Below, one piece after another: positions 52,719-62,112 of a stretch of 64,000 nucleotides of DNA. The position numbers and the translations under genes are program-made. Each line of letters starts with the position of its first letter. Positions within the stretch are counted from its first letter, which is position 1. Where the stretch lies: contig JBLIGQ010000007.1 of NCBI GenBank assembly GCA_047636995.1, positions 25,688 through 89,687 of the forward strand. The letters are read 5' to 3'. The notes beneath the pieces were generated by a model, which saw only the letters and a list, made by a program, of their open reading frames with translations, had not been told where the DNA came from and ran no database searches. Source of the stretch: JAQWQB01 sp047636995 (lineage in GTDB: Bacteria; Bacteroidota; Bacteroidia; Flavobacteriales_D; Sanyastnellaceae).

Positions 52719-55700
52719 ATGAGAATGAGAACGCTACTGTACATTACTGGGGCAGCACTTATTGGTGCAATTGGATTTGGTCTTGCAACCACTTCCTCTA
52801 AAACGGCTCAATTTACTCCTCGTGAAAATCAGGAGGCCACAGCAGAGCACAGTGGTGCTGTGGAAATTGACCGCATGATGCGAGCAAACATTGAGACGGG
52901 AGAAATCAACGAAGCTGATTACCTCCGCCTTGAAGATGCTGTAAAGAAATACATTAGAGCCAACGGAAATGAAAAGGCTGATCCCGTTTCTTGGGATGAA
53001 TTAGGTCCAGATGACGTAGGTGGACGAACACGTGCACTTCTAGTGATCGAAGAAACAACCATTATTACTGGTGGTGTATCAGGAGGTCTTTGGAAATCAA
53101 CTGACTTTGGTAACACATGGTCACAAGTCACAACCTTTCCTAACCAAATGATTGGCGCGATAGCTCAAGCTGGTAACGGTGATATCTACGTTGGAACAGG
53201 GTCTTCTTTTGACGGCGCTGGCGGTGAAGGTGGTTCTGGATTCAGAGGACGCGGAATTTTCCGCTCTACTGATGGTGGAGACAACTGGGCTGCTCTTGCA
53301 AGCATTGACCCAGGAGTTCTAGGCAATGGAGATTGGACAGCAGTAAATGCTTTGGTTGCAGATCCAAACAACGCTAACCGTATTTATGTTGGTGCTGATG
53401 CAGGATTTGGTTACATCGAAGGAGATGTAGTTACAATGGGAGCAAACGGCATTCCTGATGGCACAATTCAAGACATTACAGTCGCAATGGATGGAAGTTA
53501 TATGCTAGTGAGTGCAGGCTCTGCTCGTATATACAGATCTGCTGGTTCTGACTTTTCAAACTTTGAAGGTGAATTTGGAAGTGGTGATGCCAATCTTCCA
53601 CAGAGTGGTGTAGGTAGAGCTAGAGTGCGCATTGCACCTACTGATCCTAACAGCGCTTTCGTTTTGTATTGTAATACAGGAGGTCTTTTTGGAGGTCTCT
53701 ATCACTCAAATGATGCAGGACAAACGTGGTCTGAAGTATGGCCTTCTGATGCACAAGATAACATCCTTCCTCGTGGACAGGGATTCTATGATTTAGCATT
53801 GGGCATACCTCCTTACAATCCTGAATTGGCTTACGTTGGAGGAATTGAGTTCTGGAGATCAGGACCAAACTACCAAGCTGAACTTGCAGCGCTACCTTTC
53901 GACATTGAAGGTCTAGACATTGATATGCACGTTGACATGCATGAAGTAGTATTCTCACCAGCAGGTGTGATGTGGGTTACTTGTGATGGAGGTATCTACC
54001 GTTCTGAAGATGATGGTGAAACGTACATCGAGTGTAACTTTGGCTACAACGTAACTCAGTATTACGGAATTGCATATTCTGCAGGTGCTGCTGTTACAGG
54101 TGGTACCCAAGATAACGGAACACACCTAATTCCAAATGATGGTACCTTTCCTTCTGACATGAGTTCATTTGAGATCAGTGGTGGTGATGGATTTGATTGC
54201 GCAATTTCTCAAGTAACAGATGCTGTTACTGGTATCGTTTTCACTACTTCTCAATATGGAGTGCTTTATAGATTTAGTGAAGAAGGGGCTGGAGGTCAGT
54301 TCTATGATGATGATTTAATAGACGCTATAGATGATGATGGTGAAATAGGACCATTCTATACTTGTATGCGTTTGTATGAGGATACTGAAGATGACAATAG
54401 TCGTCAATCTATTATCCTTGTAAATCCTTACACTGAAACGGTGACTGATTCAACGTTCCAAATGGAAACAGCTGCTCAGAACCTTCCTTTTGAATGGACT
54501 TTAGGAGACAATACTGACGGTGAGAACGGAGTATCCATTGATACGCTTAGATATTGGGACGAACTTGTTCGTCCAGCAGTAACTCTTGATGAGCCCCTGA
54601 CAGAGGATGTATTGTACTTCTGGTTAGATCCACAAGACCTGACTGAAACGATCCTAACTTGTGATACTACGTTCAACGAAATTGGAACGGAAACGGTAAT
54701 TGAAGCAATCAACCCTGTTGATTCATGCTTCTATTTCGAGCCCCTTGATTCTACAATCTGTATCACAATTGGTTTTGATACCACTTACACTGAACAAACA
54801 GTGTTTGAAGAAATCATTGATTGTACAACTCAGTACTTCTACGAAGCAGATACATTGTATGAAGTGAGAGAGCAATTGAATATTCAAGATCCTTATACAT
54901 CAATGACTACAATAGGATTCACTGGTGGTGAAGGTGTGTGGATGACGCGTGATGGAACCAACTTCAATACGCAGCCAAACTGGTGGAAGCTTTGTAATGC
55001 CCCAACTGGTGGTGGTACCCATGCAATTGAATATGCAGTGGGTGACCATGAAGCGGCTGGTGATGTGATGTACATTGGTGGATGGAACAACAAACTATAC
55101 AGACTTTCAGGTTTGGGTGGTCTTTGGACAGACGAACAGGCGGTTGATACCTTGAACAATATTACAGGCGAGGCAACAGCAGATTTCGATGGTGATGGCA
55201 TCCCTGACGGTGATGGAACTATTGATATTCTTGAGTATGTTGAGATCGAAAGTGGAAATAGTGCCCTTACAGGTGTTGCTGTTGACCCGAACGATCCAGC
55301 TCACGTTGTGATTACGTTTGGTGGATACGGTAACTCTTCAGAAGGAAAAGTACGTGAGACGTTTAATGCACTTGCTGACCCTGCTGATATTGAATGGGAG
55401 AGCATCTGGGAGAACATGGGCGAGCTATCAAACATGCCTATCTATGATGCTGTGATTGATGTGATTGACCCAACAGGTTCTACAATTCTTATAGGAACGG
55501 AATATGGTGTTTGGAGAACAGATGATAACGGTGATGAATGGACGATTTCAAACGAAGGAATGGTGACTCAATTTGATGAGTTCGCTGCGCCTGTGTTTGA
55601 CATGAAGCAACAGTGGAGAAGCGGAACGCGTTGGAGCTACCCTCTAAACAATGGTCGCATCTATGCAGGTACACATGGACGTGGAATCTGGAGTAACGGT

Positions 55701-56009
55701 GATTCTGAATTCGTAAATGTTGAAGAAAACGGTGATTTGGACGGAGACGGTCTTGGGCTATTGGTTTATCCAAACCCTGTGACTACCGGTCTTGCTCAAA
55801 TTAAATTGAGCCTTGCTGCTGCTGGAGATGTGAACATTAACATCTACAACATCAAAGGTCAACTTGTAAAGACAATCAACCATAATCAATTGGCTACTGG
55901 AACGCACATCCTTCAAATTAATGCTGCAGACCTAAGCAATGGCAACTATGTGCTAAGTGTAGACATGGGAAGCCGAAGCGAAGTAGCTCGATTCGTAGTG
56001 ATGAAATAA
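52719..56009 (+). CDS. T9SS-secreted BNR/sortilin-like propeller protein
   Basis: Secreted protein of 1096 residues. Short hydrophobic N-terminus (about 5-24). Asp-box (BNR) repeats of the S-x-D-x-G-x-(T/N)-W type mark a VPS10/sortilin-like beta-propeller: STDFGNTWSQV, STDGGDNWAAL, SNDAGQTWSEV, SEDDGETYIE, TDDNGDEWTI. An insert of about 155 residues (about 568-724) without Asp boxes interrupts the propeller. A Ca-binding-like loop DFDGDGIPDGDG lies near residue 825. The last ~80 residues are a type A T9SS sorting domain (LVYPNPVTTGLAQIKL, LSNGNYVLSVD). The ATG two codons later (52725) is an alternative start. Substrate unknown; such proteins are often misnamed glycosyl hydrolases. Confidence 0.88.
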   Translation: MRMRTLLYITGAALIGAIGFGLATTSSKTAQFTPRENQEATAEHSGAVEIDRMMRANIETGEINEADYLRLEDAVKKYIRANGNEKADPVSWDELGPDDVGGRTRALLVIEETTIITGGVSGGLWKSTDFGNTWSQVTTFPNQMIGAIAQAGNGDIYVGTGSSFDGAGGEGGSGFRGRGIFRSTDGGDNWAALASIDPGVLGNGDWTAVNALVADPNNANRIYVGADAGFGYIEGDVVTMGANGIPDGTIQDITVAMDGSYMLVSAGSARIYRSAGSDFSNFEGEFGSGDANLPQSGVGRARVRIAPTDPNSAFVLYCNTGGLFGGLYHSNDAGQTWSEVWPSDAQDNILPRGQGFYDLALGIPPYNPELAYVGGIEFWRSGPNYQAELAALPFDIEGLDIDMHVDMHEVVFSPAGVMWVTCDGGIYRSEDDGETYIECNFGYNVTQYYGIAYSAGAAVTGGTQDNGTHLIPNDGTFPSDMSSFEISGGDGFDCAISQVTDAVTGIVFTTSQYGVLYRFSEEGAGGQFYDDDLIDAIDDDGEIGPFYTCMRLYEDTEDDNSRQSIILVNPYTETVTDSTFQMETAAQNLPFEWTLGDNTDGENGVSIDTLRYWDELVRPAVTLDEPLTEDVLYFWLDPQDLTETILTCDTTFNEIGTETVIEAINPVDSCFYFEPLDSTICITIGFDTTYTEQTVFEEIIDCTTQYFYEADTLYEVREQLNIQDPYTSMTTIGFTGGEGVWMTRDGTNFNTQPNWWKLCNAPTGGGTHAIEYAVGDHEAAGDVMYIGGWNNKLYRLSGLGGLWTDEQAVDTLNNITGEATADFDGDGIPDGDGTIDILEYVEIESGNSALTGVAVDPNDPAHVVITFGGYGNSSEGKVRETFNALADPADIEWESIWENMGELSNMPIYDAVIDVIDPTGSTILIGTEYGVWRTDDNGDEWTISNEGMVTQFDEFAAPVFDMKQQWRSGTRWSYPLNNGRIYAGTHGRGIWSNGDSEFVNVEENGDLDGDGLGLLVYPNPVTTGLAQIKLSLAAAGDVNINIYNIKGQLVKTINHNQLATGTHILQINAADLSNGNYVLSVDMGSRSEVARFVVMK

Positions 56010-56028
56010 TAGTTTAATGACTTCTGTG

Positions 56029-56061
56029 AAAAAAGCCAGCTCTATTAGAGCTGGCTTTTTT
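56029..56061 (+). terminator. Terminator between the BNR protein gene and gap
   Basis: AAAAAAGCCAGCTCT and AGAGCTGGCTTTTTT form a perfect 15-bp stem with a 3-base loop (ATT), followed by T. It isolates gap, whose ATG lies 24 bases downstream. Confidence 0.93.
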
Positions 56062-56084
56062 ACTTTAGGGAAAGATTTTAAAGT

Positions 56085-57083
56085 ATGAAAAACCTGCGTG
56101 TAGCAATAAATGGATTTGGTAGAATAGGCAGAATCCTGACGAGAATTTTGGCCGAAGATGAGAACGTAGACCTTGTTGCAATAAACGATCTGCATGATCC
56201 TTTAGCACTCATGCATTTGTTGAAATACGATTCCGTTCACAGAACTTATAGAGGTGTAATCAACCTAGACGATGATTGCATCAATATTGGTAGACAAAGT
56301 ATGCGTGTGTTCAATAATGCAGATCCGGCTGATTGTCCATGGGGTGATATAGGGGTAGACCTTGTAATCGAATGTACGGGCAGATTTAAGACCACAGCTT
56401 TGGCGTCAAAACACATTCTTGCAGGTGCTAAGAAAGTAATTCTCAGTGCGCCGCCAGAGGATGATGACATCAAAACCATTGTTATTGGTGTTAATGATGA
56501 AGTGCTTAAAGGCGACGAGCAAATTGTTTCAAATGCTTCCTGCACAACCAACAGCGCTGCGCCTATGGTTCAGCTTCTTCATGAGACATGTGTTATTGAG
56601 TCCTGTTACATTACAACAGTCCACTCATACACTACTGATCAACATATTCAGGATGCGCCACACCGGGATCTAAGGAGGGGCAGGGCAGCAGCACTCTCCA
56701 TCGTGCCAACCTCGACAGGCGCAGCAAAAGCACTCACAAAGATTTTCCCAGATTTGAGCACGGTGATGGGGGGGTGTGGAATACGCGTTCCTGTGCCTGA
56801 CGGCTCTTTAACAGATATCACGTGTATTGTCAAAAACCCTGTGAGTGTTGAAGAATTGAATCAGTTGTTTAAAGATGCTTCTGAAGGGAGGTACAAAGGG
56901 GTGTTGGAGTATACTGAAGATCCTATTGTTTCAAGTGATATCATAGGTAATTCACATTCTTGCATTGTAGACGGCTTACTGACTTCTGTGATCGGGAAGA
57001 TGGTGAAGATTGTAGGGTGGTATGACAATGAAGTAGGCTACTCAAGCAGATTGGTAGACCTTATTCACCGCACTAAGGTTTAG
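56085..57083 (+). CDS. gap: Type I glyceraldehyde-3-phosphate dehydrogenase
   Basis: NAD-dependent enzyme of glycolysis, cytoplasm. It has 332 residues. Rossmann motif NGFGRIGR (10-16), N34-D35 typical of NAD preference, catalytic C153 (SNASCTTNS) and H180 (TTVHSYT). The box TACTTTAG just after the terminator (56061-56068, one mismatch to TAnnTTTG) may be its promoter. Its last 11 bases overlap the end of the convergent lpxH. Confidence 0.97.
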   Translation: MKNLRVAINGFGRIGRILTRILAEDENVDLVAINDLHDPLALMHLLKYDSVHRTYRGVINLDDDCINIGRQSMRVFNNADPADCPWGDIGVDLVIECTGRFKTTALASKHILAGAKKVILSAPPEDDDIKTIVIGVNDEVLKGDEQIVSNASCTTNSAAPMVQLLHETCVIESCYITTVHSYTTDQHIQDAPHRDLRRGRAAALSIVPTSTGAAKALTKIFPDLSTVMGGCGIRVPVPDGSLTDITCIVKNPVSVEELNQLFKDASEGRYKGVLEYTEDPIVSSDIIGNSHSCIVDGLLTSVIGKMVKIVGWYDNEVGYSSRLVDLIHRTKV

Positions 57084-57846
57084 GGTATTCTTTGAGCTCC
57101 AAGGTTGTTCCGTCAAAAACGCCATAGGTGAAGTAGCTAATCCAGTCACCTAGGTTTACGTATTGGCTACTTTCTCCCACTTTTAAATTCAATGGCAGAT
57201 GACGGTGACCAAAAACGAAGTGGTCATAGTGGGTCGTTTCCAATACTTCCTTGCAATAGTGAAGTAGCCATTCATCGTCTCCTAGAAATTTTTCGTCATT
57301 ACCACCACTCGATTTCCGACTTTTTCTGGACCAATAATCAGCGATCCCAATTCCCAGATTTGGATGTAAACGTGCAAACAGCCACTGACAAAGTGAGTTG
57401 TTAAAGACCTTCTTAATTATTTTATATCCGCGATCACCAGGGCCTAATCCATCTCCATGGCCAATGTAAAACGTGTGCCCGTTCCATTCACGCTCAATAG
57501 GTGCTTTGTGCAGTTGAGCACCTAGTTCTTTAGGGAGGTAATCAAACATCCACATGTCGTGATTGCCTGTGAAAAGATGTATCAGAATGCCTGCGTCTGA
57601 AAGCTCAGCTAGTTTACCTAGAATACGCACAAACCCACGAGGGACTGTTCTTTTGTATTCAAACCAGAAGTCAAAAAGGTCACCCACAATGAAGATTTCC
57701 TGAGCGTCTTTTGCTGCTGTGTTTAGGAAAGCAACAAATGCTTTCTCTCGCTTCAGACTACTTTCATGATCAGGAACGCCCAGATGCAGATCTGATGCGA
57801 AATAGATTTTTTTTCCAGAAGAAAGTTGATCGCTAAAATCGTTCAT
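57073..57846 (-). CDS. lpxH: UDP-2,3-diacylglucosamine diphosphatase
   Basis: Makes lipid X from UDP-2,3-diacylglucosamine in lipid A synthesis; a Mn-dependent calcineurin-like phosphoesterase at the inner membrane surface. It has 257 residues, with the metal motifs DLHLGVPDHES, VGDLFDFWFE, TGNHDMW, GHGDGLG and FGHRHLP. It lies 20 bases after the DUF4369-TlpA gene; TACTTTTA four bases before the ATG suggests an extra, leaderless promoter. Its 3' end overlaps gap by 11 bases. Confidence 0.95.
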   Translation of the reverse strand: MNDFSDQLSSGKKIYFASDLHLGVPDHESSLKREKAFVAFLNTAAKDAQEIFIVGDLFDFWFEYKRTVPRGFVRILGKLAELSDAGILIHLFTGNHDMWMFDYLPKELGAQLHKAPIEREWNGHTFYIGHGDGLGPGDRGYKIIKKVFNNSLCQWLFARLHPNLGIGIADYWSRKSRKSSGGNDEKFLGDDEWLLHYCKEVLETTHYDHFVFGHRHLPLNLKVGESSQYVNLGDWISYFTYGVFDGTTLELKEYPKP

Positions 57847-57850
57847 TCAA

Positions 57851-57858
57851 TAAAAGTA
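57851..57858 (-). promoter_or_regulatory. Candidate internal promoter of lpxH
   Basis: TACTTTTA on the minus strand has one mismatch to TAnnTTTG; the four bases TTGA separate it from the ATG at 57846, the same spacing as at the three perfect leaderless boxes in the window. Confidence 0.3.
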
Positions 57859-57866
57859 GCAGAAGC

Positions 57867-59024
57867 CTATTTGGTAAAAAGTTCATTGAGTTTGCCCTGA
57901 AGATCGGCTCCTCTTAGATGTGTGGCAATGATTTTACCGTCACGTCCAACTAAAATGGTATGCGGTATGCTCTGGATGCCATAATTTTTAGCTGCGGCAT
58001 TTTTCCATCCAGCCAAGTCACTTACATGATCGTCCCAAATCAAACCATCTTTCTCAACCGCCGCAGCCCATTTTGCAGCATCACTGTCAAGTGAAACAGA
58101 GAAAATTTCAAAACCATCATCATGAAATTTGTTGTACTCTTTTACCACATTCGGATTCTCTCTCCTGCAAGGTCCGCACCAAGAGGCCCAAAAGTCAATC
58201 AGTACTACCTTTCCACGTAGATCACTCAATTTGCGTTCCTTTCCGTTCAGATCATTCATTGTGATTTCGGGAGCCTCCATTCCTGCTGTGTAGCTAGAGT
58301 TTTTAGTGGCTTTGGCTTGCTGTCCTCCATTAGGGAGTTTTGCTTTTCGTTCTGAATCTGCAATCTGTTGATTGACCATTTTATAGTAAAGAGAATGTCC
58401 AAAACTGTCTTTCAGTCCTTCTCTTACTTTTTTATAGGTCGCTAAATCTTGTTTGATGTTCAGTTCTGACAACGCAGCTAAGGTGGCCGGTGAAGAAGCA
58501 TTTTGATCAATGAAATTTAAACACTGCTCACGCTTTTCGTTGTTTAGATCAACCAATTGAGAGAAAGCTTGAGACTTTTCTTCTTGGGCTATTGAGCCGT
58601 CACTTGTCATCGTTCGAAGCTCTTTAATTTGCTCAACTAGAGGACGAAGGTCATTGTAGAAAGTGAGAAGTGATTGAGTATTAGAGGATCCTTTGACAAT
58701 GGCATTTTCCCCGAAATTTTCGAATGACGTTTCCACATTTACTGATTCAGTTGAATCTGTAATGAGAATCATGGCATGTTCTTTATCAATCATGAGCTGA
58801 TAAAAGTTGAAATCCATTGCCTCTCCCGGGAGAATACTAAACTGACCATTCGCCCCAATAACAGCTGAGTCAGTTGCAATAGGCCTGTTATTTACAAAGC
58901 GCATGAGGTAAATGGATTCTCCTTCTGCACCATCAACTTTTCCCGAAATTCCTTTTTCGTTAGACATGCTTCCGCAGGCTACTAAGCCAATGATGGAAAT
59001 GAGGGCAACAACTTTTAAATACAT
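57867..59024 (-). CDS. DUF4369-TlpA thiol-disulfide lipoprotein
   Basis: Lipoprotein of 385 residues: signal MYLKVVALISIIGLVAC with Cys17. A DUF4369 domain (about 24-110, KVDGAEGESIYLMRFVNNRP) is followed by a helical linker (120-240) and a TlpA-type thioredoxin domain (about 247-385) with active site WCGPC (C283, C286) and the cis-Pro segment IQSIPHTILV. It acts in the periplasm, probably as a reductase. Its thioredoxin domain is a close paralogue of the protein at 1907-2479. A near-consensus box GATATTTG lies about 19 bases before the ATG. Confidence 0.9.
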   Translation of the reverse strand: MYLKVVALISIIGLVACGSMSNEKGISGKVDGAEGESIYLMRFVNNRPIATDSAVIGANGQFSILPGEAMDFNFYQLMIDKEHAMILITDSTESVNVETSFENFGENAIVKGSSNTQSLLTFYNDLRPLVEQIKELRTMTSDGSIAQEEKSQAFSQLVDLNNEKREQCLNFIDQNASSPATLAALSELNIKQDLATYKKVREGLKDSFGHSLYYKMVNQQIADSERKAKLPNGGQQAKATKNSSYTAGMEAPEITMNDLNGKERKLSDLRGKVVLIDFWASWCGPCRRENPNVVKEYNKFHDDGFEIFSVSLDSDAAKWAAAVEKDGLIWDDHVSDLAGWKNAAAKNYGIQSIPHTILVGRDGKIIATHLRGADLQGKLNELFTK

Positions 59025-59127
59025 AGTTTCATCTTCTTACTGAACAGCAAATATCTTTAAAATACCCAACATAGTGTTAGACAACCCGTTCTCCTTTGCA
59101 AACTTTACCACCTCGGTAGCTTTTTTC

Positions 59128-60147
59128 TCACTGTTTTGGGGAAATACGCTCTTCAATGAGCGTGATGATGAGCGCTGAGTTGGAAGGGGAAACCTCAATT
59201 GGGTTGTACAAGACCGTTAGTTTTTTGTGATTGTCACTTGAAATCAAGCGCATAAAATCCTTTTCAGTTGTAATTACAGGAATTTTTTGATTTATTTCAG
59301 AAGCTTCAATCCACTTCTCCCAATCATGAGCGGTGAATGAATAGTGGTCAGGATAGTTAAAGTGTTGGACGATCTTGGTTTTCTCAGCGAGATGCTTGAG
59401 AAAGGGAGCTGGATTTGCAATTCCAGTAACGGCAATGGCACTTTCAGGAAATGCAACTGTTTCCTGCGTTGCATCCTTGAGTGCCCCGTATTCAATCATG
59501 CTGGAACTCATAATGCACGATTCATGTAAATTAAGTGTCAGCTTTAATTGTGATAGTTGATCATTTGACCAATGTGCTTTTGCTCCAGTAACAATTACAA
59601 CGTCAGCCTGATTCAATCGACATAAGTGATCGCGAAGATTTCCTGACGGTAAATAATGTGAGTCTTGGGGAAGTTCATCTTCACGCATGAGCACGATGTT
59701 GACATTGCCTTCCAGTTTTCGGTGTTGCAGGGCATCATCCAATAGAACGAATTGCTCAGGTCCCGTTTCAGAAATGCGTGATATTCCAGAAATGCGGTCT
59801 TCGCAGACAACAACCCTAATAGACGGAAGGGCGTAGACATATTGACAGGGCTCATCTCCAAATTCATCAGCAGACATGCCAGGTTCCCACTCCAAATAAC
59901 CTTTCGTTTTTCGTCCGTATCCCCTGCTCAGGATAGCTAGCTTAAATTGAGCGGTTAGCTTATTGGCTAACCAAAGAGTATGCGGCGTTTTTCCAGTACC
60001 GCCAACATGCACGTTGCCAACAACAATAGTAGGTAGCGCCCCTTTTTGGCTCGCAAAGAATCCGCGGTCATAAAGAAGGTTTCTGAACCAAACCACACAT
60101 TGGTAGATCCAAGAAAATGGGAATAAGAGCTTTCTAAAGAGTTGCAT
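59128..60147 (-). CDS. lpxK: Tetraacyldisaccharide 4'-kinase
   Basis: Phosphorylates the lipid A disaccharide at the 4' position; inner membrane, cytoplasmic side. The ATG at 60147 gives 339 residues (MQLFRKLLFPFSWIYQCVVW); the open frame further upstream runs into the divergent gene and is rejected. An N-terminal membrane-associated helix precedes the P-loop GNVHVGGTGKT (44-54). The C-terminal half has the expected ITTEKDFMRL. It is divergent from the Nif3-like gene with 29 bases between and shares its strand with lpxH. Confidence 0.93.
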   Translation of the reverse strand: MQLFRKLLFPFSWIYQCVVWFRNLLYDRGFFASQKGALPTIVVGNVHVGGTGKTPHTLWLANKLTAQFKLAILSRGYGRKTKGYLEWEPGMSADEFGDEPCQYVYALPSIRVVVCEDRISGISRISETGPEQFVLLDDALQHRKLEGNVNIVLMREDELPQDSHYLPSGNLRDHLCRLNQADVVIVTGAKAHWSNDQLSQLKLTLNLHESCIMSSSMIEYGALKDATQETVAFPESAIAVTGIANPAPFLKHLAEKTKIVQHFNYPDHYSFTAHDWEKWIEASEINQKIPVITTEKDFMRLISSDNHKKLTVLYNPIEVSPSNSALIITLIEERISPKQ

Positions 60148-60176
60148 TGTTAACTTTGGTGTAAAGTACAAAGGAA

Positions 60177-61271
60177 ATGAAGCTGAAACAGATAACAAAC
60201 GAGTTGGAACGAATTGCTCCACTTTCTCTGCAAGAAAAGTATGACAATTCGGGCTTGATTGTAGGAAGTCCAGACCAAGAAATTACAGCTGCTTTGGTAT
60301 CGCTTGATTGCACAGAGGTCGTTATTCAGGAAGCAATTGATTCCAACTGCAACATGGTTATTGCGCACCACCCCATTGTCTTTTCAGGGTTAAAGCGCTT
60401 TAATGGAAACACTTACGTTGAGAGAGCGGTGATGTTAGCAATCAAGAATGACATTGCTCTGTATGCCATCCATACCAATTTTGATAATGTTCACAATGGC
60501 GTGAACCATTACCTATGCGAATTGCTAGGCATTCAAGATACACGCATTTTACAGCCCAAGTCTGATTTAATCTATAAGTTGGTGACTTTTGTTCCGAAGA
60601 TGCATGTGAGCCAGGTTCAGTCTGCGCTTTTTGATGCTGGAGCAGGAAAAATTGGCGATTATTCTGAATGCAGTTTTTCTACAATGGGCGAAGGTACTTT
60701 TAAACCGGGTGAAGGAACAACTCCATTTGTAGGGAAAGTAAATGAGCGGCACCTTGAACACGAAGTGAGGTTAGAGGTGGTTTTTGAAGCATGGAAAAAA
60801 AATCAAATCCTAGATGCTTTGAATAATGCCCATCCTTATGAAGAGGTTGCAGTAGATGTTTTCGTCCTAGATCAGGAGCACAGTAAGATTGGAAGTGGAA
60901 TGGTAGGTGAGCTTGAAAATGAAATGTCTCCCTTTGAGTTTTTTGACAAAGTCAAGGATATACTCGACGTCTCAATGGTAAAGCACACCAATTTTCTTAC
61001 CTCAACAATTAAAAGGATAGCAGTTTGCGGAGGCTCTGGATTCTTTCTGTTAAATGCAGCGAAACGAAGTGGGGCAGATGTATTTATTACTTCAGATGTA
61101 AAATACCATGAATTCTTTGATGCAGAAAATGACATTGTGATAGCAGATATCGGACACTGGGAAAGTGAACATCGCACCATTGAGTGGATTCAGCGCATTC
61201 TGAATGAGAAATTTGCTACCTTTGCCGTTCATTTGAGCAAGACCAATACCAACCCGGTTAAATATTATTGA
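60177..61271 (+). CDS. Nif3-like dinuclear metal centre protein
   Basis: Protein of 364 residues of the Nif3/YqfO family (annotated in some genomes as GTP cyclohydrolase I type 2). Metal-binding motifs are IAHHPIVFSG near residue 65, HTNFDNVHNG near residue 102 and the C-terminal DVKYHEF and DIGHWESE. A central domain of about 120 residues, as in the long YqfO type, is inserted. A perfect -7 box TAACTTTG lies at 60151-60158, 18 bases before the ATG. Two bases separate it from the coiled-coil protein gene, a common pair in Bacteroidota. The true substrate is unknown. Confidence 0.92.
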   Translation: MKLKQITNELERIAPLSLQEKYDNSGLIVGSPDQEITAALVSLDCTEVVIQEAIDSNCNMVIAHHPIVFSGLKRFNGNTYVERAVMLAIKNDIALYAIHTNFDNVHNGVNHYLCELLGIQDTRILQPKSDLIYKLVTFVPKMHVSQVQSALFDAGAGKIGDYSECSFSTMGEGTFKPGEGTTPFVGKVNERHLEHEVRLEVVFEAWKKNQILDALNNAHPYEEVAVDVFVLDQEHSKIGSGMVGELENEMSPFEFFDKVKDILDVSMVKHTNFLTSTIKRIAVCGGSGFFLLNAAKRSGADVFITSDVKYHEFFDAENDIVIADIGHWESEHRTIEWIQRILNEKFATFAVHLSKTNTNPVKYY

Positions 61272-61273
61272 TT

Positions 61274-62068
61274 ATGGCGAAAAAAGCGGTTACTCCAGAA
61301 GATAAATTACGCGCTTTATATGCACTCCAAACGATTGATTCTAAGATTGATAAGATTCGTGTAATCAGAGGGGAGCTTCCTTTGGAAGTAGAAGACTTAG
61401 AAGATGAGATTGAAGGGTTGCGCACACGCGTTGGCAGACTGAATGATGAACTAGGAGAAATCGATAAGGCTATTTCTGACAAGAAAAACGCCATTGAGGA
61501 AAGTAAAGGACTCATCAAAAAGTACGAAGAGCAACAAAGCAATGTTAGAAACAACAGAGAGTTTGACTCTTTAAGTAAGGAGATTGAGTTCCAAGGTTTG
61601 GAAATGCAATTGAGCGAAAAGAAAATCAAGGAATTTGGAGCGCAGAAATCTGCAAAGCAAGAATTGATTGATGCAAGTCAAGGACGTCTTACTGATAGAG
61701 AAGAAGACCTTACGGCGAAGAAAGGTGAGCTTGATGAGATTGTGAATGAAACGAAACTTGAAGAACAAATTCTAGTTGAGAAGTCACTCATCATGAAAGA
61801 CAAGATCGAAGAGCGTTTAGTGATTGCATATGACCGCATCAGGGGTGCAGCAAAAAACGGATTGGCTGTTGTGCCAATTGAGCGTGAAGCTTCTGCCGGT
61901 TCTTACATCAAGATTCCACCACAAAAGCAATTGGATGTTGCTGCTCGAAAGAAAATCATCGTTGATGAGCACAGCGGACGTATCCTTGTTGATAAGGAAC
62001 TAGCTGATGAAGAGCGAGAGAAGATGGAAGCATTGATCGCGAAAGAATTAAAGAAATTGAAGAAATAA
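61274..62068 (+). CDS. Coiled-coil protein of the C4 zinc-ribbon family, zinc ligands lost
   Basis: Protein of 264 residues from the ATG at 61274. Residues about 10-195 form a charged antiparallel coiled coil. The C-terminal part aligns with the zf-RING_7 ribbon (NGLAVVPIER ... SYIKIPPQKQLDV ... GRILVD), but the four cysteines are replaced: the first pair reads SAGS where relatives have CGGC, the second DEHS where they have CEHC. The fold probably persists without metal. The family has been linked to nucleic-acid binding; the role is unknown. It is co-transcribed with the Nif3-like gene two bases upstream. Confidence 0.88.
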   Translation: MAKKAVTPEDKLRALYALQTIDSKIDKIRVIRGELPLEVEDLEDEIEGLRTRVGRLNDELGEIDKAISDKKNAIEESKGLIKKYEEQQSNVRNNREFDSLSKEIEFQGLEMQLSEKKIKEFGAQKSAKQELIDASQGRLTDREEDLTAKKGELDEIVNETKLEEQILVEKSLIMKDKIEERLVIAYDRIRGAAKNGLAVVPIEREASAGSYIKIPPQKQLDVAARKKIIVDEHSGRILVDKELADEEREKMEALIAKELKKLKK

Positions 62069-62096
62069 AAAAAAGGGGCAAACGCCCCTTTTTTTT
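62067..62096. terminator. Bidirectional terminator
   Basis: GGGGC-AAAC-GCCCC flanked by runs of A on the left and T on the right forms a long A-T extended stem between two convergent genes (coiled-coil protein, plus; FadL-like porin, minus). Confidence 0.9.
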
Positions 62097-62112
62097 ATGC
62101 CCATTATTTTCT

